From: Candidatus Atribacteria bacterium
GTDB lineage: Bacteria > Bipolaricaulota > Bipolaricaulia > UBA7950 > UBA9294
Direction of reading: 5' to 3'
Length of the DNA stretch: 30,097 nt
Assembly: GCA_004525685.1 (NCBI GenBank)
Contig: SPBW01000006.1
Location: 1 to 30,097, forward strand
Below are positions 23,687 through 30,097 of this stretch, piece by piece; position 1 is the first letter of the stretch, and every line of letters starts with the position of its first letter. Under the pieces are notes generated by a model. The model was not told the DNA's origin, searched no databases, and was given only the letters and a program-made list of their open reading frames with translations. A program made the translations under genes and the position numbers.

Positions 23687-25807
23687 GTGCAAACGATACG
23701 ATGCTGGGTATGGGCATACTTCACGATCCTTGTTGTTGCGATGGTTCCTCCTCTTGCAGTAAGTGGGGCTGCTACGGATTGGCGTGACGTGGTATCTCCA
23801 GAGCTTGCTTCCTTAATCTCGCCGAATTTGGAAGGGGAGAGGACGATCATCGTTGAGTTGGAGCGATCAACGGCGCCAGATCTGGATGAGTTGATGGAGT
23901 CATACAGCTATGTGGCACGCACAGTTTGGTCGAGCGAGGCGCTGAAAGCGTATTGCGAACAACTCTCTACCTGGTGTGAGCTTGAGCCTGGATGGAATCT
24001 CAACCGTAGTGGGCACGCAATCTGGGAAACGACCACAGCGTACATCGCTTTTGCACATGCGCTTGTTGCGCGCTGCGCAATTCAGAATATCCCCCAGGTT
24101 GCGATGCTGCCGTTTGTCGTTGGGATACGTGACGGAGAGGCGCATGTCACTATCCTCCGCAGTGACTCCGAAGGCGATCGAAGCGGAGCCGAGGCAGAGG
24201 AGAGTCTCCTTGTGTGGACCGAGAACGTCGTGGAAGAAGCGGAATTGGGAAGCAAGATCAGAACGCGGGGATGGCTTCCCGTTTCTCAAACGCTGCTTGA
24301 TCATCTGATCAAGGAGCCATTCGCCGTTGAGGCGATCTCTAATGATTTGACGACTCTGCCTGAAGACGATGTCCAACTCGTCGGCCTGAGCGTGGATATT
24401 CTGATGCCTCCTGAGGAGGAGGAGTACGTCGCGGAGGCTCCCTGGCCGTACGGATTGCCTGTGCATTCGCTTAAGTCTATTGCTCAGATTGTGCGAGCCG
24501 ATCTCCTGCAGTGTGCTGACGCCGCTTTTCACACGAGAGCAGAGTATGTCACCCTGGCGACTACGGATTCGGTATCGATCGTCGCGCTTCTATGGGAGTC
24601 GGCAGCGCTGTCCGGGGTGGCAGCAGTTGGGGCAGTCGAAGGGGCAGGAGTCTCGCTAGGGCTGCCACTGGCCGCGCTGCCCGTGCCCGAAGCGATCGCG
24701 ACCATGGGATCGTACGCGGATCGTGTCGTTGTTGAGTGGCAGGATCTGGCGGGAGCCAGCAGCTACGAAGTGCTGCGAGCGGCTGCGGGGGCACAAGCGT
24801 TTGACTCGATCGGCATCGCTGAAGGAACAACCTTCTCGGATTGGGATGTAGAGACGTGTCTTCAGTACAGGTATTCGATTCGCGTGAACTCCGAGAGCGG
24901 AGTGGGACTGGAATCACAGATCAGTCGCGGATTCGTTGGAGAGGTTCCAGAGATCGTTGAGTGGATCAGGGCAGGGGATGGGACGACGTCGGCTGGCGGT
25001 GTGAAGATCGAGTGGGCGCCTGCTGAGAACGCGACGGTGTACAACCTGTGGCGCAGTGAGCCGGTCAAGACGGCCTACCAAAGCGCAGCCAAGGTGTATC
25101 TTCTCTACCGAGGATCCGAAACAAGCTTCCTTGATCTAGATGTTGTCCCGGGGATCGAGTACAACTATTGCGCAGTTCCCTACAATGGATGCGGGGCATC
25201 CGCAGTTGGGAACCCATCAGACAGAGGAACTGCGATGTTCATCATGCCCCCAGAAGGCCGACCCAAGCCGCCGGAATGGATCACGGCGTCCCTTGTCGAG
25301 CCTGCGAATCAAGTAAACCTCTCCTGGAGGGCCGTATCAGGCGTTGGCGAATACCACGTCTATCGAGCCGATTCGTATGAAGGCCCCTACGAGGTTATCT
25401 GTACGACAGCGAACTCGACTTGGAGTGACACATCTGCCGAGCATTGCCAAGATTACTGGTATCGAATCCAGTCTGTCTCAGGCGGCGAGGCTGGGCCTCT
25501 CTCGGCAGTTGTCCATGGCGTTTGCGGAGGCAAGCCGGGGCCTCCATCGGGGGTCATTGCGTCTGATAGCACGTACGCGGACGCAATCCGTCTCGATTGG
25601 GCTTCTGGACATGAAGCAGATTGCTACTGGGTCTTCCGCGCGACTTCACCCGATGGACCCTATACCAGGATTGCGGTAGCAGAGGAGCTTCACTTCATTG
25701 ACGTTGGATTGGAGCCCGGGAAGACATTCTGGTATCGAGTTGCAGCACGCAATCTGTGTGGCGGAAGCGGGTACAGCGATCCTGTATGGGGAGCGACAAC
25801 CTACTAG
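23687..25807 (+). CDS. Secreted protein with four fibronectin type III domains
   Basis: 706 residues. The start is GTG 23687-23689, with AAGGAGG ending about 6 bases upstream. A signal peptide is visible (MQTIRCWVWAYFTILVVAMV, then PPLAVSGA before ATDW). Residues 30 to about 330 form a region with no family I recognise: acidic, cysteine-containing (YCEQLSTWCELEPGW), with a Gly/Ala-rich hydrophobic linker near 310-330. From about 332 four fibronectin type III-like domains follow. Each has a V.(L/V)(E/S/D)W core, (Y/C)xVxR(A), G.Y and (Y/F)WYR(I/V) strands, for example VNLSWRAVSGVGEYHVYRA and IRLDWASGHEADCYWVFRA. It has no sorting signal or membrane anchor at the C-terminus, so it is probably exported to the cell surface or medium. 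Binding partner unknown. Confidence 0.85.
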   Translation: MQTIRCWVWAYFTILVVAMVPPLAVSGAATDWRDVVSPELASLISPNLEGERTIIVELERSTAPDLDELMESYSYVARTVWSSEALKAYCEQLSTWCELEPGWNLNRSGHAIWETTTAYIAFAHALVARCAIQNIPQVAMLPFVVGIRDGEAHVTILRSDSEGDRSGAEAEESLLVWTENVVEEAELGSKIRTRGWLPVSQTLLDHLIKEPFAVEAISNDLTTLPEDDVQLVGLSVDILMPPEEEEYVAEAPWPYGLPVHSLKSIAQIVRADLLQCADAAFHTRAEYVTLATTDSVSIVALLWESAALSGVAAVGAVEGAGVSLGLPLAALPVPEAIATMGSYADRVVVEWQDLAGASSYEVLRAAAGAQAFDSIGIAEGTTFSDWDVETCLQYRYSIRVNSESGVGLESQISRGFVGEVPEIVEWIRAGDGTTSAGGVKIEWAPAENATVYNLWRSEPVKTAYQSAAKVYLLYRGSETSFLDLDVVPGIEYNYCAVPYNGCGASAVGNPSDRGTAMFIMPPEGRPKPPEWITASLVEPANQVNLSWRAVSGVGEYHVYRADSYEGPYEVICTTANSTWSDTSAEHCQDYWYRIQSVSGGEAGPLSAVVHGVCGGKPGPPSGVIASDSTYADAIRLDWASGHEADCYWVFRATSPDGPYTRIAVAEELHFIDVGLEPGKTFWYRVAARNLCGGSGYSDPVWGATTY

Positions 25808-25914
25808 GTGAAGCACTCTTCGGGAACGCTGATCGTGCGCAGCCGGGATCATCGGCCTAACTCAGATGACAAGGAATCGCGGACGGAGACGCCGTCTGCT
25901 GAGCTTGACATCAC

Positions 25915-27210
25915 CTACATCGTCAGGAAGCGAGTCTGATGTCCGGAGAGCCAGCGGAATGCGCCGTCCGCGAATACGGCGTCCTGCTCTAGCAGCATCG
26001 TGAAATGGCGATCGTTCCATTCGGGAATCGCTTGTTTGATGTAGAGTTCGATGGCATAGCAGGTGTTGTTGCGGATTTCGTAATCGCCGATTCCCGGCAA
26101 TCCATCTTGGCAATCCCAACGACCGATCGACGTGCCCGCGCCATGTACGTGGGAGCCAATGGGATGGCAGAAGAAACAGGCATCGATGCCCTCGTCTGCA
26201 GCCTGTTCTCGGGAGGCACGAAGAATGTCGTTGCCTGTTCTGCCCAGCTTGGCCTGCTCAAACACAATGTCTTGCGCTCGGTTGGCTGTGAGCATGGCGG
26301 CCTGCAAGCCCTCAGGTGCAGCGATCTCTCCGGGCTTGAGCATACAGACGCTCTCCTGCTGATCCGTGGTCAACCCCAAGTAGGTGATGCCGAAATCGCA
26401 GCGCAGGACATCGCCTGGCAGAATGCGGTTGCGTGGATTGGTGCGGCCCTGAATATCGAACGCCTGATCCTGCGCATCCAAGGTGACGGTGAACGAAAAC
26501 GCTGGCTTGAGCCCGAAATCATGCACCTGCTGGCGCATCCACCAGACGACATCATCCGTGGTCGTGATGCCGGGCGTGATGACTAGCGGTGAGAAGGCTG
26601 TTTGAATAAACGCGCGGCTGAGATCGACCACACTTGGGTAGATCGCCAGTTCTGAGGCAGACCGCGTTTCCAACCATCCCACAGCCAATCCTTCGGCACT
26701 TCGCGTTCGCGCGGCCAAATCCGATCCCAGAGCATCCAGCAGCCAGGCATGCGCCGTATGAGACAGCCCATCAGCAAGAGGGAACGTTGCCGATGTATTG
26801 ACGCCGAGGGTCTGGGGATCCTTTTCGGTGACGACGCGGCGGAGCGCATCCTCCAGCGACTCGTCAGGCTGCTGCTCCTGCATCGTGTAGAGATGCCCGA
26901 GTGGCCGCTTGCTGAGGGCCGAGCACTCAACGAATCCCCCTTCGCTCAAATGGAACAGCAGAACCATGCGGCGGGAGGCATTCAACGTCGCTGCGGGTGT
27001 GAGGGAATCAAAGACGGGATCCTCGTTGTACTCACTGCCGATGACGATCCAGAGATCGATGCCTTCGCGCCGCATGAGCCCTGGGAGCAACGTATTGAAC
27101 CGTTCTTCAAGCAACCGATCTCGCTCAATCCATTGCGCTCGAAGCGGCAGAATCTTGTCTCTCCATCCGCTGAGTGGGCGGGTGCCCATAATCTGTTCCT
27201 GGGATGTCAT
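25915..27210 (-). CDS. M24-family metallopeptidase (aminopeptidase P-like)
   Basis: 431 residues with the two-domain build of Xaa-Pro peptidases and related proteins: an N-terminal creatinase-like domain (about 25-190, GIDLWIVIGSEYNEDPV) and a C-terminal pita-bread domain. Candidate metal ligands are all visible: Asp in RCDFGITY, Asp in LTTDQQ, His in HVHGAGTSIG, Glu in YAIELYI and Glu in MLLEQDAV. The second substrate histidine is in HPIGSHVHG. It is therefore probably an active dimetal enzyme, but the substrate (X-Pro peptides or another amidic compound) is not clear. The ATG at 27208-27210 follows GAGGTGAGAG. It is convergent with the fibronectin-domain gene with 107 bases between. Confidence 0.88.
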   Translation of the reverse strand: MTSQEQIMGTRPLSGWRDKILPLRAQWIERDRLLEERFNTLLPGLMRREGIDLWIVIGSEYNEDPVFDSLTPAATLNASRRMVLLFHLSEGGFVECSALSKRPLGHLYTMQEQQPDESLEDALRRVVTEKDPQTLGVNTSATFPLADGLSHTAHAWLLDALGSDLAARTRSAEGLAVGWLETRSASELAIYPSVVDLSRAFIQTAFSPLVITPGITTTDDVVWWMRQQVHDFGLKPAFSFTVTLDAQDQAFDIQGRTNPRNRILPGDVLRCDFGITYLGLTTDQQESVCMLKPGEIAAPEGLQAAMLTANRAQDIVFEQAKLGRTGNDILRASREQAADEGIDACFFCHPIGSHVHGAGTSIGRWDCQDGLPGIGDYEIRNNTCYAIELYIKQAIPEWNDRHFTMLLEQDAVFADGAFRWLSGHQTRFLTM

Positions 27211-27325
27211 CTCTCACCTCTCTAGCAAACGTGCTCCTATCTTACGGCGAACGAGCAGTAGAGTGTCGTGGATCGCGACGAAGGCCGTGCCCTCATCTCC
27301 CGGCCCCAGGTGCATTTGGAGGGAG

Positions 27326-27350
27326 CCCATCATGGTTGCTTAGTGATGGG
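27326..27350. repeat. 7-base perfect inverted repeat
   Basis: CCCATCA (27326-27332) and TGATGGG (27344-27350) are perfect inverted copies around an 11-base loop. It lies in the leader side of the M24 peptidase gene and just beyond the T-rich tail of the terminator-like hairpin. It could be an operator or part of a double hairpin. Confidence 0.35.
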
Positions 27351-27360
27351 AATAACAAAA

Positions 27361-27401
27361 CGTAGAAGGGGGGGCGGAGGCTATTCCCCCCCATCTCTAC
27401 G
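27361..27401 (-). terminator. Terminator-like hairpin with a G7/C7 stem
   Basis: On the minus strand, CGTAGA, a 3-base bulge and seven G pair with seven C, a 1-base bulge and TCTACG around an 11-base loop. TTTTGTTATT follows directly. This fits an intrinsic terminator for minus-strand transcripts coming from the MFS transporter side, insulating the M24 gene. The plus strand has no T-run after it. Confidence 0.45.
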
Positions 27402-27890
27402 TGGAGGCTGCATTGCTTCGGTGTCGTCGATTCGTTCGCTCCACCCGGAGAGATGACCAAGCTACTGGTACAACCGTCCGATCACCGAAACCGCAGAGTG
27501 CTTCTTGTCTTAACGCAAGAACTGGCGGAATGCTTCTCTTGCCTGGGGGAAGATCCAAAATTGCATGGATTGAAGAACATGACGGTGCTCAAGGCACACG
27601 TGCTCAAGTACGTTCGGCAATCCGGCGACCATAGGATCTCTCCGTTAGGCCCGTAATTTTGCGTCCTTGGCTTTCGCCAAGTTTGCCAGTTCGGGTATGA
27701 GCAGTCTACAACACATTCGAGCGAACTACAATGCCCCCAGTATTCCTGGCCAGGATTTCGCAGTTCTATAGGAGGGATCCGCATAGCATGTCCTTGAGGA
27801 TGAGCCTCTTCACAGGCGCGAGGTTTGCATCCAGCCGCTGCCCCAACGTGGCAGCAAGATGGACGTGCGTATGCTGCGGCGAGCAGACGG
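27402..27890. other. Region without a clear gene between M24 peptidase and MFS transporter
   Basis: Short frames exist on both strands but none matches a family I know. On the minus strand a protein-like stretch (HVHLAATLGQRLDANLAPV, then KRLILKDML) ends at 27766, and on the plus strand a 67-codon frame runs 27453-27656 with a badly spaced ribosome site. A perfect 6-base hairpin CTTGGC-TTTC-GCCAAG lies at 27666-27681. The region may hold decayed genes. Confidence 0.3.
27510..27632 (-). CDS. Possible 40-residue protein
   Basis: Short frame with a well-placed GGAGAG 7 bases before the ATG (27630-27632). The product (MVAGLPNVLEHVCLEHRHVL... ending AREAFRQFLR) has an even, protein-like composition, but no family is recognised, and the opposite strand also has an open frame. 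Reported with low confidence. Confidence 0.2.
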   Translation of the reverse strand: MVAGLPNVLEHVCLEHRHVLQSMQFWIFPQAREAFRQFLR

Positions 27891-29186
27891 CTACAGAAGC
27901 GGGGGCTTGCCTCGCTTGTCGATTTCTGGAAGCGCTGATATCGAAGGCAGGAACCAACTGGCTATGTGGGCGATCACCAACCACCCGGTCGTCAGCGCGA
28001 ACAGCACTTCATACGAGGTTTGCTGTAGAACCCACCCTCCGAGGGCCGGCCAAATGATGACCAGGCTGCTCAATGTGTTGAACAATCCAACGTAAGTGGC
28101 TCGTTGCCCAGGAGGTGCTAGATCGACGTTCAAGCTGGCAAAGCCGACAAACTGAGCGGTCTGGAATACACCGATCGACACGAACGTCCAGCTATACAAC
28201 GGTGTCCACAACAAATCTGGGGCGATGAGGAAGATGAGCGCCACGAGTGGCCCTGTCAGGCTAATGAGTGTCGCAACCTGGACAATACGATGATTGCCGC
28301 TTCGCTCGCTTATGCGTGCAAACCACAATCCAGCAAGAATGCCGCTGACTGTCTGGACCATCGCGAACAACCCGAGAGATGCGGGCGCGAAGCCCAGCCT
28401 GTCGATGGCGAACAAGCCAAAGAAACCCAAGGCTAGACCATTGAATCCAGCCAGCAACCGCACAGTCAGCAATCGGCGGAAGGCCGAACTGGTTCGAAGA
28501 ATGGTTCGAATCTCCTTGCCATATTCTGACCACGTAGGTCTCTTCTCAACGACGGGTTCTGATGGTTCGACAACGAACATCCACGACCCGAGCGACAGCA
28601 TGAAGCATGCGCCGCCGGCAGCGAAACAGATCGTGTAGGCCGTTGGAAAACCGGGGCCTGAGTCCCCCAATAAGTAGGCAATCAGCAGACCAACACCAAT
28701 CGAGATGACGCCACGCAGCGCCGTGCTGTAGCCGAGGATTCTGCCCCGACGATTGGCGGGGATTGCCTTGGCCAGAACGTCCCACCAGACAAGCGTGTCC
28801 ACAGACAGGGCGAAGTACATAAAGGTGTGCAATACGAAGAACAGCGCGACAGCCATGGCCGGTCTTCCGGCAACGCCGAGGAACAAGGCCAGCGCCATCA
28901 GAAGATACGCAGGACGGCCGATCAATCCAGCACGGGTGAGGTAGATCTTCTTACGCGGCTTGTTGGCCAGCCAGTTGGCAAACAACAGCTGCGGCGCGCG
29001 CCAAGCGCCCTCAGTCAGACTGATGATCAATCCGATGAGCACAGCGCTTCCCGTCAGTTGGCGCACGAACTCGGGAAGGACAGTTGTTGTGCTGGCAAAG
29101 ACAAGACCGAGCCCGAACCAGGCCGACTCACCAATGAATGCCCAAGCGTTGCGACGAACGGTCTTTTGCGATGATGGCGTTGTCAT
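27891..29186 (-). CDS. MFS transporter
   Basis: 431 residues with about twelve hydrophobic segments in two groups of six, separated by a charged loop near residue 205-230 (VVEPSEPVVEKRPTWSEYGK). The loop after the second segment carries the family's positive pattern (NWLANKPRKKIYL), and the middle of the first half has ANRRGRILGYSTALRG, typical of MFS exporters of the poorly characterised bacterial branch. Substrate unknown. The ATG at 29184-29186 follows AAGGGA by 8 bases. The start MTTPSSQKTVRRNAW is cytoplasmic, with positive charges. A YciI-like gene and a second MFS gene follow upstream on the same strand. Confidence 0.88.
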   Translation of the reverse strand: MTTPSSQKTVRRNAWAFIGESAWFGLGLVFASTTTVLPEFVRQLTGSAVLIGLIISLTEGAWRAPQLLFANWLANKPRKKIYLTRAGLIGRPAYLLMALALFLGVAGRPAMAVALFFVLHTFMYFALSVDTLVWWDVLAKAIPANRRGRILGYSTALRGVISIGVGLLIAYLLGDSGPGFPTAYTICFAAGGACFMLSLGSWMFVVEPSEPVVEKRPTWSEYGKEIRTILRTSSAFRRLLTVRLLAGFNGLALGFFGLFAIDRLGFAPASLGLFAMVQTVSGILAGLWFARISERSGNHRIVQVATLISLTGPLVALIFLIAPDLLWTPLYSWTFVSIGVFQTAQFVGFASLNVDLAPPGQRATYVGLFNTLSSLVIIWPALGGWVLQQTSYEVLFALTTGWLVIAHIASWFLPSISALPEIDKRGKPPLL

Positions 29187-29323
29187 GGAGCGGTCCCTTC
29201 GGCTCGGTTGATAGGGGCAAACAATACGAGGTTTGGCATGCAGAGGAAAGAGGGGATAAGGGCCAGTGCGCTCATGATTCAGTCAGCCTGCGTGCGGGCG
29301 CAACAATCCATTGCACGAGTGAG

Positions 29324-29656
29324 CTAGGATTCTTGAGTCTCCACGGAGCCATTGCGTACTGAGCAGGCGCGAGGTGAGAGCTGAATGGGATGGATCTGAA
29401 TCCTCTCCCATACCTTGCCTGTGACATAGGGCTCCTGGTTGAGCCATTGGATCTCAAGCTCTTCACGCGATGGGTAGTCGCACACGATAAACGACCCAAT
29501 CATCGTGCCAGCGTCGTCAAGCAGCGCGCCCGAGTCCTGCCATCTGCCCGCAGCATACATTCGTTGGCTGCCAGCCAAATGTTGCTCGCGAACGGCCATG
29601 CGACGTTCGAACGCCTTCTCGTCACTTCCGTCGTAGCCAAGAACAAGAAACTGCAT
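29324..29656 (-). CDS. YciI-like protein
   Basis: A 110-residue protein of the YCII family (small alpha/beta-barrel-related proteins of largely unknown, possibly enzymatic, function). Seen: MQFLVLGYDGSDEKAFERR, then VREQHLAG with the conserved His, SGALLDDAGTMIGSFIVCDY and a final part NQEPYVTGKVWERIQIHPI, all typical of the family. AGGAGG stands just upstream of the ATG 29654-29656. It lies between two MFS genes on the same strand, 103 bases after one and 137 before the other, so co-transcription is possible but not shown. Confidence 0.85.
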   Translation of the reverse strand: MQFLVLGYDGSDEKAFERRMAVREQHLAGSQRMYAAGRWQDSGALLDDAGTMIGSFIVCDYPSREELEIQWLNQEPYVTGKVWERIQIHPIQLSPRACSVRNGSVETQES

Positions 29657-29759
29657 AGGCCCTCCTTCGATTGCTTGAATACGCAGGGAAGTCTAGTCGA
29701 TGGGTGTTCTGTTGGCACGGAGTACTTGGCAACACGCGGACGAGCACGCGGGCAAGCCC

Positions 29760-30097
29760 TCAGTCTGCGGGGATTGTCTCTGGGGCCTGGTCAGGGTCAC
29801 TCGCCATGTGGGCCTCAAGATTCCGAAGCGACGGAACGAACAGCGCGCCAAGCTGCACGCAGACCATCACCAGGGCCCCCACAACATACCACGTACGCAA
29901 TCCGATGATCGCGACGACCGGGCCAACCACCGCCAGGCTGATGGGATAGATACTCTGCAGCATGCTCTCCATGAGCGTGCCGACACGTCCAAGCATGTGC
30001 TTAGGGACAACCGATTGGATCAGCGCGGAGAGAGAGCCATTGTGGAAGGCGTTGAAGAATCCGTGTGCCGACAAGGCTACGAGCGCAACGGGGAACA
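29760..30097 (-). CDS. MFS transporter, C-terminal part (5' end outside window)
   Basis: The last about 112 residues of a membrane transporter; the frame is open to the window edge. Seen: FPVALVALSAHGFFNAFHNG, then PKHMLGRVGTLMESM (the conserved GRV loop of MFS proteins), then two hydrophobic segments, SLAVVGPVVAIIGLRTWYVV and GALVMVCVQLGALFVPS, and a hydrophilic tail NLEAHMASDPDQAPE. It resembles enterobactin-exporter/MFS_3-type carriers. Substrate unknown. Confidence 0.75.
   Translation of the reverse strand, partial: FPVALVALSAHGFFNAFHNGSLSALIQSVVPKHMLGRVGTLMESMLQSIYPISLAVVGPVVAIIGLRTWYVVGALVMVCVQLGALFVPSLRNLEAHMASDPDQAPETIPAD

Noticed and set aside
25882..25896. GACGG-AGACG-CCGTC hairpin between the convergent fibronectin-domain and M24 genes, as a terminator.
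   Set aside because: The stem is only five bases and there is no T-run on either strand, so it cannot be called a terminator.
27731..28057. A plus-strand frame with a CVCCGE...CLAC zinc-ribbon look.
   Set aside because: Most of it lies antisense to the well-supported MFS transporter, and it has no ribosome site.
28485..28515. GGTTCGAAxxx and GGTTCGAATCTCC look like a tRNA T-loop.
   Set aside because: They lie inside the MFS transporter reading frame, and no acceptor stem, anticodon arm or CCA-side pairing fits around them.

Overview
The window is bacterial. It has densely packed genes, many 4-base stop/start overlaps, strong AGGAGG-type ribosome binding sites and some GTG starts. Nothing in it fixes the phylum. 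Tandem DUF4389 domains, a sensor with several GAF domains, a secreted fibronectin type III protein and an unusual purine gene set would fit an uncultivated environmental lineage (Chloroflexota- or Bipolaricaulota-like, as a guess only). I saw no rRNA, tRNA, insertion sequence, prophage or CRISPR array.

Layout. (1) 1-1456: a nitroreductase (cut by the window edge) divergent from a LysR-type regulator. (2) 1481-4632, minus strand: a membrane protein with two DUF4389 units, then a Phd/YefM antitoxin and RelE/ParE toxin pair followed by an acetyltransferase gene broken by frameshifts. The toxin-antitoxin pair has a near-consensus promoter and an inverted-repeat operator. (3) 4739-16090, minus strand: a compact purine operon, transcribed in the order small ORF, purM, purL, purQ, purH, purC-purE fusion, purD, purN, purF. 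It covers PRPP to IMP except the PurB step. The PurE half looks class II, so PurK would not be needed. (4) 16430-16829: the wreck of a serine beta-lactamase-like gene. (5) 16961-21514, plus strand: a signalling cluster of a three-GAF/PAS histidine kinase, a stand-alone receiver and a receiver-PAS-GGDEF diguanylate cyclase. (6) 21720-23150: single-chain L-serine dehydratase, followed by decayed sequence that ends like a metallopeptidase tail. (7) 23687-25807: a secreted protein with four C-terminal fibronectin type III domains. (8) 25915-30097, minus strand: an M24 aminopeptidase-like protein, a 680-base region with hairpins and no clear gene, an MFS transporter, a YciI-like protein and the end of a second MFS transporter.

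The purine operon is the clearest functional unit. It contains three departures from the textbook bacterial set: PurC and PurE are fused in the animal PAICS order; the FGAM synthase is the large type split into a ~1000-residue PurL and a ~285-residue PurQ, with no separate PurS; and PurN and PurH carry altered signature loops. Translational coupling through overlapping codons runs along most of the operon and extends to a 37-codon ORF in front of purM. At least three broken genes sit between long intact genes, which suggests real gene decay, although base errors cannot be excluded from the sequence alone.
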